A stretch of DNA of 64,000 nt from Sebastes aleutianus (lineage: Eukaryota > Chordata > Actinopteri > Perciformes > Sebastidae): assembly GCA_916700875.1 (NCBI GenBank), contig CAKAKS010000060.1, positions 6,508,334 through 6,572,333 of the forward strand. Reading direction: 5' to 3'. The notes under the pieces were generated by a model that had not been told where the DNA came from, ran no database searches, and saw only the letters and a program-made list of their open reading frames with translations. Both the position numbers and the translations under genes were made by a program. The number at the start of each line of letters is the position of its first letter. Positions within the stretch are counted from its first letter, which is position 1. Below, piece by piece: positions 50,165 to 61,815 of the stretch.

Positions 50165-50760
50165 CTGCACCTCCTCATGGCTCTGTTTACAGGCTTTCAA
50201 AAACCTAGCCCGTGACGGGACACTTTGACCAATCGCAGGTAATTTCAGAGAGAGAGCGTTGCTATTGGCTGTGCTCCGGCTGGTGGGCGGTGCTTGGTAT
50301 TTCCTCAACTGATCTCAACATGGCTGCCGGGTTACAAACGTTCTCATTTTACAGCTAAACAGTACACTACAAGATGTTTCTGAAAACATTTGAGGAGAGA
50401 AATAGACATTACAGTAACAGAATAATGATTCATATTTGATCAGCGCTGCCTAGTTTGACCATTTGATCGGAGTTCACGAATGATTGACAGTCGGCTCTCA
50501 TAGACAGCAGCTGGACGGCAGACTCCAGATCAGCTCTGACTGGTTGTTTTCCTCCAGAGATTTGAAATCTTGTAGATGCCATTAGGAGCACCGGAGGACA
50601 CCAGAGGACACAGAGGCACATGACTTTTTTTTTCCATTACCTGTCTCATGAACTACTGTCAAGATATAGTGACCGTTTTATAAAAATAACTTTTTTTAAT
50701 CACATTTGCTCCAATTCTTCCCATTGCAGCTTTAATAAGGCCTTTATTTACAGTCTATCT
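50165..50760 (+). repeat. Dispersed repeat, fuller copy of the family at 6410-6550
   Basis: The block includes ACCAATCGCAGGTAATTTC, ATTGGCTGTGCTCCGGCTGG and CAACATGGCTGCCGG. The tail (50640-50740) is shared in inverted orientation with 6440-6545. No coding sequence is recognised. Confidence 0.55.
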
Positions 50761-52149
50761 TAAAATCCTTTGGATTTTACCACATCAAAAACAAAATGAG
50801 CCAAAGAAAAGTGTCAGTTAAACGTTAAGTTTACTCTAATGAAAGTGGACTTACATTAACGCTGACATGGTGTTTGATTCTTAGGCTACCAAGCTATCAG
50901 TTAAACCAGCTGATGATTCTACAGAGATCAGATGTCTGATCAGACACATTTATGATCATACACAGATCCCTCTCTTTGCTCCTGCTGCTCCAGTCTGCTT
51001 GCCATCAGACCAGACAACAAATAACTAGAGATGTCATGTTAATGGCAGGGGGCTCTACAGAAGCGCCTGGCCGGCACAGACAACCAGAGGAAGCAGCTAT
51101 TTGCTGACAAATGGGATTTGGTGCTGGGCTTGAGCAGCATTAACTGGTGGGTTTTATTGGTTGAAGGAGCACGATATCATGGCGGTTTCCCTCTCTATGC
51201 CTCTCTTTGCAGAGTGGATGACGTTGCAGGGAGCAGAGGCATTTGGTCACGCGAAGGTGCCGAGCGCTGTTAAACAGATGGCAGGAGACCAGTGAAGAGA
51301 GTGGCAATGGACAGCAGATGGAGAAGAGATTATGCAGGAGACCAGAGGAATGCAGTGTATATACCCTACACACTGCCAGTCCACAGTTTCTGCTCACACA
51401 AACACATGATGAGTGAGTCGATCTTCTAGTTTTTCCTCAAGTTCTGAGAAAAAGAGTAGGCATTCCCAGAAAAGATGCATAAAAGAATAGAACAAAACAA
51501 ATATGTCTTATTTGTTAGAGCACAGAAGTTGATTATAAGGCGTGTTCATATGTCATCACCTCCCATTCTGAACATTTATTCTAGTACTAAAACTGACAAT
51601 ATAGTTCACTCATCACTGAAGGGCACAACATGAAATGCTGCAACAGTAGTTTTAGGGTGAACCAATAGGGGGCAATCTTGTACAATAAAGCAAAAAGACA
51701 GAGCATACGGCTGTTCCAGATGAGTGATAGTACAGTATATGATCTGCTCTGTCCAGGACAGAGAGGTGCTGCAGAGTGTCATCTTCTTCTGGTTTCTCAA
51801 ACCTGTCAAAAAACATTTGAGACAGTTTACTAATTAACTAGACCATGTGTTCATTTTAAACTGGCAGTGATAATATGTGTTGCTTCTTGGATTTTCACAT
51901 TTTTGACTCATGTAATTCTCAATATTTATTTGTCCAATTGAGATCAACAGCCCTGGCATCAGCACCATAGTGTCAACAATAGTTTTCAGTGATATCTAAA
52001 TTAAAAACTTCAAAAAAATATTTTAAATACAGTTAATTGGAGTAAATGATGTCTATAAAAAAAATCAGCTTTAGTGGTGTTCAAATGTTTTCAGAGCACA
52101 AAATCAGCACAATCACACAGATGAATCGCACGTTCTAACTTATTTATTT

Positions 52150-52776
52150 TAGGGCTGTCAATCGATTAAAATATTTAATCATGATTAATTGCAAATTAAT
52201 CACACATTTTTCATCTGTTCACAATGTACCTTACAGGGAGATTTGTCAAGTATTTAATACTCTTATCAACATGGGAGTGGACAAATATGTTGCTTTATGC
52301 AAATGTATGTATATATTTATTATTGGAAATCAATTAACAACACAAAACAATGACAAATATTGTCCAGAAACCCTCACAGGTACTGCATTTAGCATAAAAA
52401 AATATATGCTCAAATCATAACATGGCAAACTGCAGCCCAACAGGCAACAACAGCTGTCAGTGTGTCAGTGTGCTGACTTGACTATGACTTGCCCCAAACT
52501 GCATGTGATTATCATAAAGTGGGCATGTCTGTAAAGGGACCCCTTTGACAATGGCCATGTCAGTTTTTCCTCACCAAAATTTAGTTTGGAGCGTTGTTCA
52601 GCCTCCTTTTCCGACAAGTTAGTTTGAATGGTACCAGTTGGTACCAAAATGTAGCTTTTAAACTGACCCCGCCACAACCTTAAAAGCACAAATTGCGTTA
52701 ATGCGTTAAAGAAATTAGTGCCGTTAAAAACGATTTGCGTTAACGCGTTATTATTGCGTTAACTTTGACAGCCCTA
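52150..52776. mobile_element. Complete non-autonomous hAT element with perfect target duplication
   Basis: The terminal inverted repeats TAGGGCTGTCAA and TTGACAGCCCTA are exact. The octamer ATTTATTT stands directly outside both ends (52142-52149 and 52777-52784), the 8-bp duplication of hAT insertion. Sub-terminal regions are rich in ATTAAT and GCGTTAA motifs. The 627-bp interior encodes no transposase. Confidence 0.92.
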
Positions 52777-53699
52777 ATTTATTTATATTTTTATAATATA
52801 TTTATTTTAGTTGCTTAACTTGTCTTACTCAAATACTCCTTCTTAGACGGCATGAAAAAGACAAAAAAAAGCCATTTTTAATTATACATGGCAGAAGGTT
52901 TAGTGATATAAAGGATGGCAGCCACTACAGGATAGCAAATAAACCAAACTAGTGCTGTAAAAAGACAAATTTATCTATTAACAAAAAATAAACAGTACAG
53001 TATAATAGCAGATATGCCCTGCAGCGATATCTACTATTTTCCTGCTAATATAAATTATTTGCTTGGTGATTATTTAAACCATTAATGCTCATTATGTCTG
53101 CTCTGTGCTTAATGCATGACAGACTAAGCAAAAGGGAGACACAATATGATTCTGCTTCACTCTCAAAGACAACAACAACCCATGAGGTAAGAGAGGCACA
53201 AACCCTTTTTTTCCTAGAAGTGCACGATTTCAGGTAAAAGAGTGTGATGTGGAGGAAAATATGACTGTGGGGGGTCTTTGAGTGAAAAACAGCCATCCTG
53301 AGAGCTGCTGCTGCTGCCGGGACAGGATGAGTGAGAGTGTAGGTGGGGATGTGGGGGCTCTGAAACCACAGCAGGTAGGTAAGTGTGACAGGTTTACCTC
53401 CCCCCCGCTCTCACAGTATGGACCTGACATCCTGTCTGTCAACATGCACAGAGACACAGCAGCACCAGAGAGACAAACAGACCCAGTCACACTCTAGGAA
53501 CCGGCCAGCAGCTCCACCTTTCCTGTCAACGACTACTGTATGTGAGAAGAACAGAGGTAAGGAGCAAGGTGGCACCAGGAGAAATACAGATATGTTGGAG
53601 ATGAATATTATATTATGATATCAGACAGGCAGATCTTAGGAGCTGGGACACTGAATTAATTGAGAAAGAAACAATAATCTTTAGGTCTATTGACTTCTC

Positions 53700-54560
53700 T
53701 AGTTGAACTTCTGACCTTGAAAAAAAAATAGTATACTTCAAGTTTGTTTTATGAAGTATGCTTAAGTAAAGTTCAAGTATATTTACCCGAACTATACTTC
53801 ATGTAGTTAGTATGCAAATATCAATGTACTAGTAGTATACCCGTAAGTGTACTAATTCAAAACTTCTTGGGACTAAATTGGCCCACTTTTTAGTTTATAA
53901 AAGAATACTTTTAAGTGTAAGAACAGTAAACTTTGAGTACACAACTAGTTTACATCTAAGTTGTATTTTGTACTGCAACTATACTATGAACTTTACTACA
54001 AGTGAATACTGTTAGTTTAATCGTTATATACTTGTAGCCCACTTTAGAAAGTACATTTTAAAATACACATTTTAATAGTTTTTATACTTGTATATACTTG
54101 TAGCCCACTTTTTAGTTCATGAAAGTACACTTTGGGCACTTAAACGTTATAGTACTTAGCCAGTGATTTATGTATTACATAAAGACTTGCTCCTTTTGTT
54201 GTTTGACTTGATGTTTTGTGAGGATAAAAAAAAAACGCCTCCATGGTGAACTCAGAATCCAAAAATGTAGAAATTCTTGATGAAATTAAGTAAATTCATA
54301 TCAAAACCTGCCTATGAGACAAGAATACTTAATTATACTTTTCTTAAGTATATCTTGATCAAAAGTTTAAGTACAAGTACAAGCCAAGTTAGACTTTTCT
54401 GTATACTTGTCAGTATGAGCTGCAGTAAGTATACCTGAGTATAGTATGTCTGATAAGTACATAAAAAGTCAACTGAAAGTATACTCTCCTATTTTAAGTT
54501 TAAAATAAGTAAAATAATTGCACACTTGAATAAAGTTCGAATTGTTAAGGGATTACAATA
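53700..54560. repeat. Repeat block rich in AAGTATACTT-like palindromes
   Basis: The block has many degenerate short palindromic or tandem motifs (AGTATACTT, CTTAAGTA, ACTTCAAGTT). A longer duplicated phrase, TACTTGTAGCCCACTTT, appears at about 54029 and 54094. No open frame of interest is present. It could be a non-autonomous transposon or a decayed satellite-like array. Confidence 0.6.
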
Positions 54561-57499
54561 TTAGTTAAGTATAAATATTAATAAAACACATCAATGACAT
54601 TTTTTATATATCAAAGTCATTATCAGGAGTGTTCTAAATAATTTAATTCTTTGACAAGTGAAGCCAATTTCTGTATTTCATCTCTCGTGCAAATCCATGA
54701 GAGCTCTAATAGTTCTTTATTACTAATCTGTGCTCTGTCACTCAGTGTTATCGGCAGAGAGGAGTGTCTGTCGGCCATTACAGGCTTGGCAGCTGCACTG
54801 AGCTGCAACACTGATACTCTGTGGGAGTCAGATTATCATAGAGAGAGAGAGAATGATGGCGGCTGCAGGGGACTCAGGGCAGGGCCAAAGGGCAAGGCAC
54901 TAACTCACTGGCTCTCTGACATTAGGCCCACTAGAAAGAATACAGTAATCCCACAGCACACACTGGGACAACCGGAAAATAGACAATCTAAATGTCAAGA
55001 TACAATTCCACAGTGGTTGCTATAAATTTATAATCTGAGTCACATTTTTAACTGTGATTTTATAGCAGATAAAAGCACAATAAGACAAAATATAAAAAAA
55101 TATCATTGTTCTCTGTGGGAACAGTAATGTAATCGAGTAGTTCTAACGACACCATAAAATGTAGAAATACCATGAAGTCAAAAATATTTTTACTATCAAA
55201 TGTATCTGAAGTACCACAGAAAGATGAGTCCATGTCACATAAGAATTATATTAAAAACACAATAATTCATTTTAGATATTGTAGATGTTTGTAGGTTTGT
55301 TTCTTTACACATTTAACTAAAGAAAAAAAAATGTCTCGGTTCCTCCAGGAAGTCGGTATTCTCGCAGAAAATATTTGACCTATTTTGTAAGATTTAAATG
55401 AATTTCTGTACTGTATAAATTGCTGGTAAAATTGAATTATTGGTGATTGTATTATAGACCATTAAAAATATATTTAAATGGCCCTTTTCCAAAGACACAA
55501 AAATGATCACAATTTAAATCATTATTCATTTTATTTTTTTTGTGTGTGAAAAAGGATGTGTTGAGAACATGCCATGTCTTGTGTGATATAGAAATGTGGT
55601 GTTTTATGTGTTTTCTAATGTGTCCGCAGTGCTCAGTGTTTTGACAGTGAAGATGTAGAGAGAGAGGCCTGGCTGATGTGAAACCGAACGAAAACCACAA
55701 GCGTGCTGGGTGCACAAAATGTACTGCAGCTCTAAAGAAAACGAAAATTAGGTGACTGTGAATGTCTTCTAGACGTGTTTACTTCTGTTGTGATCTCTCA
55801 CAGAGTGATCCGCCTGGCTCTGCATGATGTGCACTCATTAGATTATTAACTCTGGTTTAAATGAAAGACTTGCATGAATAGGTCGGAAGCTCCAATGATC
55901 CGTTGCAGTGATTAATTTATTTTTTCTTTCGTAATTAAATGACTTGTTTTATCTTAAATATTCATTATTTTTTAAATCATGAATTCCCCACAATGATGCA
56001 GGGATTTTTATTAAAATATATTTTTTAACGGTGTCGACAGAAAAATATAGTTGCTCTATAACAGACAGTCTTGTCTGTCAGAGGCGCGCATACTTGAGGA
56101 GGATGAGAGGAACCGGCTTGTTGTTTAGTTAAAGTCCCAACAGGGGGCGCTGCAGACCAACTCTGTACAACAAAGAGCTGCAAACCTCTGTCAGTCCTGC
56201 TGCACTCAACACTATATTCATGTTCAAAACTCAACTTTTCCTCCTGTCGTTTTGTCATGCATATTAACATTACAAGATAATCAGAGAGAGAGAGAGAGAG
56301 AGAGAGACAAAGATTAAAAACTGTAACACTGATCCTACATTTAAACATTTCTCTAAAATAAATATATTTTTCATCCTTTAATTAAACTCCAAAATATGTT
56401 TTATTTAAATTAATATTCAATTAACTTTTTGGTGATTTAGCTATTGATAAAAGAAATTCAACAAATCAAACATGTTGGTTTAATAACAAGCTGTTGAAGT
56501 GCAGACTGCTGGTGTGCGTATAAAGACAAGAGGCGCACTATAACTTCTGATTCGGGCTGTCAAAAGTCTTTATTACCTTGCATCTAAATCTGTGGCCAGA
56601 AACAAACCGTAATCTAATTAAAAAGCAATTTAATTCATCTCATATTGTGTCACTTCCAATAAATTCAATGAAAATATTGGGACAATGATAAGTATGAAAA
56701 GAATGACACTGGATTTTTGCATCTGCTTTAGGACATAAAAGAGGCTGATCTCAACACATACACATAGTCCCTCAACATGTTACTGACTATTTTATTGCAC
56801 ACAATTATTAAATATAATACATTTAATTTTTTGGGTAACATATGGGATGACTCGTGTGTTAACAAATTTAAAATTTTAATTTCCCAGGCACATGTGTGAC
56901 GTTTTCATGAAGATGTAATTAGCCAATTTTATTTAAGTGTTTTTATACAATTTCATGATAAAATATCAAACTGTACAGAAGGAGAAAAAAAAGAGCAGCT
57001 CATTGTCAGAAGAACACAAGTGACGTTAACTGTTTACTTTGTATTTGTTCACCATGCTGCTGCTCTCAGGGTGTTTTTTTGTTTCTGTCACAAACCTCAG
57101 AATTGTTTTAATCTTACCACAAAGAAATAAAAGGATCTAAATGTGGTGGTTCTTGCATGTGCCCTCCATTTTCGCAAATGGAGATTTAAAAAAAAAAAAA
57201 AAAGAAATCTTGAAGCTGCTCAAGTATCCAAAAAAGCAAAAGTTTTCAAAAGCGTGGAGTTGGAGGGAAAAAGCGATCAGTGTTTCCTCCTGCGCTTCCA
57301 ATCATCATGTCTCCAAAAAGAAGGTATCAGCCTTGGCTGTGTGGTGTATGAGAGGTGTCAGAGAGGCAGGTTGAGCTGAACACGCTTCTCTCTACTATGG
57401 TCTGCAGCCCTAGTTGCTATCCAAACACAAATAAACAGAGGAGGAACATGTGAGTTAATGCTAGAGGAGGGGGGTGGAGGCGTGTCGGAGGCGGGCTGA
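54561..57499. other. AT-rich upstream flank of osr2
   Basis: No gene is recognised. GC content rises after about 57250, toward the inferred osr2 promoter and first exon. An A-run lies at 57188-57202. Confidence 0.5.
56284..56307. repeat. (GA)n microsatellite
   Basis: A pure GA dinucleotide run. Confidence 0.9.
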
Positions 57500-57834
57500 A
57501 GGCTGCGGAGCCCCGGAGCCCTGAAAAGTGAAGGACCGGTGCGCATTACGCACACTTCCAGCTCCAGCTCCGGACGGGACTCCCACGCTGCTGCTGCTGA
57601 CTCTGACTCTCCTCACAACTCCTCCGACTCTTTTACACAACTTTTTTCGCAACTCTGTCAGATCTGTGCAAAAAGGTCCGAGGCATCCCAGCTGACTGCA
57701 TGGCTACATGAAAGTTTCATGGACTTTTGGAAACTTGGAAAACTTTTCGCGGCGCTTTATTGGAGCTCGTCGCCTCTATAGTGACTGTGGATTACTGACA
57801 TAACGCAGGAGACCTTTGGCAGCTATTTATTGGG
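57500..57834 (+). other. osr2: Probable non-coding first exon (5' UTR) of osr2
   Basis: The region just before 57835 is locally GC-rich and ends in a strong splice donor (GG then GTAAGA at 57835-57840). It lies about 2 kb upstream of the coding exon, which itself needs a spliced leader because an acceptor sits just before the start codon. Two acceptors are possible: AG at 59759-59760, with a long T tract and a CTAAT branch-like site upstream, or AG at 59816-59817 after a C-rich tract. The left edge, the transcription start, is only a guess, because no clear TATA box is visible between 57340 and 57560. Transcript ends would settle the start and the acceptor. Confidence 0.5.
57539..57781 (+). 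other. Possible upstream open reading frame in the osr2 leader
   Basis: An 80-codon frame opens with ATG at 57539 and closes at 57781, inside the inferred first exon and before the donor at 57835. The predicted peptide is Ser-rich near its start (residues 4-31) and does not resemble any protein I recognise. If the exon starts upstream of 57539, the ATG would be met before the osr2 start and could dampen translation. Its length may also simply reflect GC-rich sequence with few stops. No claim is made that a stable peptide is produced. Confidence 0.25.
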
Positions 57835-59817
57835 GTAAGATTCTGTTTGGCAGGGTATGTGTCAGGCTTCTGCAGGAAGGGGAACCACTCAACTTACTTT
57901 TTATCTAAAGAAAATATTTTTACTTTTACAGTTTGAGCTATAAACCAACGAGATCAAACTGTTAGTAAAAATGTCCAGGAGCAAAAGCTGAGTTAAATGT
58001 TGTTTGTAGAGGTGATTATTGCTTCGTAATGATCACCCACCTTGAGGTCATAGTTCACTCACGTTTGGACATCACTGGTGTGTGTCCACAGTGCAGAACA
58101 TTGCAGAAACAACCAGTCGCTGTCTGTAAAGACTTGTCACGACTTATAGAAATTTAAAACCTGCCAAAAAAAAAGAAAGTGACAGGGATTGAAAGAACAC
58201 GACAGGGCGCTCAGGAGGCTGCTGCTGTCAAAGTGGAAATGAAGTCCAAAGGTTATTGAGAGAAGAACAGGTTGAACAAAGTTGTACATATGGTACAACA
58301 AGTGCCTGCATGGTGTCTTATGTTGCACCTGTGCAAACTTAAATTTAACCCTATCCGGTCTGTGGAAGGGAAAGAAGGAAGAATTGAAAGATCAGTGAAA
58401 TGTAAGGACCTGACAGAAACAAGCGACCAGCCCTCAGGCTACCATGTATACGCACAACTTTCACTCTGCAAGTGTCAATAATGCCTTAATCTGCATAAAG
58501 GTTCAGGTTTGGAACACTTGTGACATATTGCGTTAAAATACGGTTTTGGTCAGACCTGTCAGAAACAGCTATGCATGTTATCCAAACGCAGAAAATTGAG
58601 CTTGTTTTTTAAAATTTCCATTCTCGACCAAATGTAAAGGTCATCTCTCCGTCTCACCGCTGGCTGGAGGCCAGTCCAGCTTTCACCATCTTCAACTTAC
58701 ACGGTTTTATGTGGGAAACATAACTTGTCATCTCCACAAACATGGAACCAGGCCTCCAGATTGTCTTGCAGTCAGTTCACCTTATTTGTCCCTACATTGT
58801 GGAGACATGTATAGCCACTGCTTTATTACACTCAAACATAGAAAAGTAGGTTAAAATGCCCAGAGGTTATTTATTGCAACCATGTTCTCTTGCCCATGTC
58901 CTAATTTAAAAACACGCAGCATGAAATAAAATAGAGCAAAAAGCTAAATATTAGGCCTATGAAATTAACTGGCTACTGGCATGAAAATAAAAAGCACATG
59001 CATTTCCAGCAGAGATTAAAGCAACTTTCTTGTGGGTAATAGGCAGCATTTTGTGTGTTTTGCTCTGACTCATGCCCGCATTTGATCTCAGCTTGCACAA
59101 ATTTTTAAACTTCCACAAATCCAGCGAGCACTTGTTTTGCATTGTGAAACACCAGCTACAACCGTCAAAAACAACAATGTGTCTTCTCTAATTACCTCGC
59201 ATGAGATTTAGTGCTTTATTCGGAGTGATCTGGATATGTAATTTACAGTGTTAATCGATGCCATATGAGTCTTTCACACCCACTTCATTTAATTACAGTT
59301 TCGATGAGTGATTTTTTTTATTTATTTTTTTTATATATAAAAAAAATCGCTTTGAGGGGCATCTCCGTTTTTTTAAGGGACAAACTTTGCTTTTTTGCTC
59401 ATGCGTAAAATACGTGTTTATATTCTGTCTGTGGTTTTTGCGCATGACAAACAGGGTTTTTACTCACTGCTGCATCTTAACCACGTTCTCTATTTATTTA
59501 CCCAATCAGCTCCATCGCTTTATGTTGAAGTTATTCAAATTAAAATCATTCATGTTCGCCCTAATCTCAGCACAAATGATCCAATTTGATAATTGGGGGG
59601 AATAAAATCTCCTGTGTGAGAGGACATAATTTCATGAAATAAATGCTATCATGTTAGAAAGAATAAAAAATATATAAAAAATATCTTCAAATAAACTACT
59701 AGTCAAACAGGTGTTTTTTTTTTTTTTTACTGTAACTAATCACTGCCTTTGTTACCACAGGCTCTAATGTGGCGTTTCCATATAACACTCATGGTTTTGT
59801 ATATTTCCACCCCCCAG
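57835..59817 (+). other. osr2: Intron 1 of osr2
   Basis: Non-coding DNA between the inferred first exon and the coding exon. The end is 59817 or, with the alternative acceptor, 59760. No repeat is clearly identified, and AT-rich runs occur at 59310-59345 and 59650-59700. Confidence 0.5.
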
Positions 59818-59855
59818 GGTTATCACCGTGTCTCCTGCAGAGGATCTGAGCCGAG

Positions 59856-61472
59856 ATGGGGAGCAAAGCCCTGCACGCTCCGATCCCCCTGCACCCGGCC
59901 CTCCAGCTCACCAACTACTCCTTCCTGCAGGCCGTCAACACGTTCCCCGCTGACCAGCTGCAGGGACTGTACGGCCTCAGCGCGGTGCAGACCATGCACA
60001 TGAACCACTGGACTCTGGGTTACCCGCACATCCAAGGCCTGAGGTCGACGATCACAGAGATGGCAGCTGCCCAGGGTCTGATGGACCCCCGGCTTCCCTT
60101 CCCGGGTCTGCCCTTCACAGCCGCGGCTCAGCTCTTCCATCCCAAACAAGCCGCCCTGGCTGCGCACGGCTTCATCCCGTCCATGCATAAGGACAGACCG
60201 AGGTTTGACTTCGCCAACCTGGCCTTGGCTGCCACTCAGGAGGACCCGCCGAAAGCTGCGGATCTGGCGAAGTTGGCGTCGGGACTAGGGGGGACCATCT
60301 CCGAGCTGAGCTCCAAGCTGTCCCCGGACAGAAAGCCCACCCGAGGCAGGCTGCCATCCAAGACTAAAAAGGAATTTATTTGCAAGTTCTGCGGCAGGCA
60401 TTTCACCAAGTCCTACAACCTGCTCATCCACGAGAGGACCCACACAGACGAGCGGCCCTATACCTGTGATATTTGCCACAAGGCCTTCAGAAGGCAAGAC
60501 CATCTCAGAGACCACAGGTAAGACACATCTTTTACCAGATAATTACGCACAGTGTTATAGGAGAGGAGTGGGACTCAAATTCCCAGCAGTATTCCTCATG
60601 TTGATTTAAATCACAAATATATGCATTGATCTAAATAACCTCTTCAAGACTTGCAATTAAAAAATATATATATATTGTTAATTTTGTTACAACATACAGG
60701 CTGTTCCCAGAGTTTTCTCCATGAGGGCGCTAAAGTACTTTGACGCATAGTTTGGACGCTCATAAGTTTTGCACAGTAGAGCTTTTTTTTTGCCCCTATG
60801 ACTCTGGTTTTTTTTGTAACAGCTACAAGCGAATCCACTGCATGAGCAGACGTTTGATTAAGTGTTATTTCTGTTTTACAGATACATCCACTCCAAGGAA
60901 AAACCATTCAAATGTCAAGAATGTGGGAAGGGATTCTGTCAGTCTCGAACTCTAGCCGTCCATAAAACCTTACACATGCAGGTAAGCTGGGAATATTAAC
61001 AGTCTCCATGATTTTATCTTCGCTAAACTATGTGACACCTTATGATCATAATTCACCTGTAATGCACTACTGCCACAACTGCATGCACGGGGCTCACAGT
61101 CTCACAAAAACTATATTGCGTTTGGCCAAATACCAAAAACAAAAATGTGAGTGAGATACACACAGTTTATGTGTGTAAATCCCTGAGAGTTTTAAGTGAC
61201 ACATTTATTTATTTAGATGAATGAAATCATTTCTAGACGTTCTATACAATTAAAGGGAATAATCCTTTGCTTGCTTTAAATCTAAACAGGAGTCTCCCCA
61301 CAAATGCCCCACATGCGGAAGAACCTTTAATCAAAGAAGTAACCTGAAAACTCACCTTCTCACCCATACAGACATCAAGCCCTACAGCTGTGGCCGCTGC
61401 GGAAAGGTGTTTCGGCGCAACTGTGACTTGCGACGGCACAGTTTGACGCACAGCCCACATCAGGACTACTAG
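59856..61472 (+). CDS. osr2: Odd-skipped related zinc-finger transcription factor 2 (three coding exons)
   Basis: The coding exons are 59856-60517, 60882-60981 and 61290-61472. All junctions are GT-AG (donors at 60518 and 60982, acceptors ending at 60881 and 61289), and the reading frame is kept for 314 residues. The N-terminus begins MGSKALHAPIPLHPALQLTN, the hallmark of OSR1/OSR2. The segment around residues 45-73 (TMHMNHWTLGYP, then STITEMAAAQG) matches OSR2 rather than OSR1. Five C2H2 zinc fingers follow, with Cys/His ligands at 176/179/192/196, 204/207/220/224, 232/235/248/252, 260/263/276/280 and 288/291/304/308. OSR1 has three fingers and human OSR2 has 312 residues, so this is a full-length five-finger Osr2. 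The start codon has G at -3 and +4 and an in-frame stop three codons upstream. In vertebrates the protein is a nuclear DNA-binding regulator of limb or fin, palate, jaw joint and kidney development. No damage is visible. Confidence 0.97.
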
Positions 61473-61815
61473 CCTGGACAGACTAACAAAATAACAATGG
61501 ACAAAAACCCGCAGGAAGACAAGTCAGCGGCTGTTTCTTTTTTTTTTTTTGTTCAAAGACAATCTCCAAATCAGGACACGTTTACTGCCGAACACTTTAG
61601 AGTGGGATTTGGTTGCATCTCCAGCGGGACAGCATTGGAGCCATCATGGCCATGTCCGGCTCTCATAACCACCTGTAAATATCAAGACCATGTACATAAT
61701 GTTGTTTTTTTTATTTTTATTTTCTGACCTTGAAATGATACAGTTGTCAAAAAACAGTCATAAGTTTAAAGTATGTTAAATTGTATTTTAGAAATAAATA
61801 TTTCCATGATACATT
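61473..61815 (+). other. osr2: 3' UTR of osr2
   Basis: The sequence after the TAG at 61470-61472 runs about 340 bases to the first good polyadenylation signal. It contains a T-run near 61540 and an AT-rich tail (61700-61800). The right edge is set about 15-20 bases after the AATAAA hexamer and is approximate. A longer 3' UTR using a later signal is possible. Confidence 0.7.
61793..61798 (+). terminator. osr2: Polyadenylation signal AATAAA of osr2
   Basis: A canonical AATAAA hexamer lies about 320 bases after the stop codon. It is followed within 30-40 bases by T/GT-rich sequence that could serve as the downstream element. It is the first canonical hexamer seen after the stop. Confidence 0.7.

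Noticed and set aside
59823..60515. Minus-strand frames across the osr2 coding exon
   Set aside because: They are shadows of the GC-rich osr2 exon, whose plus-strand zinc-finger frame is unmistakable.
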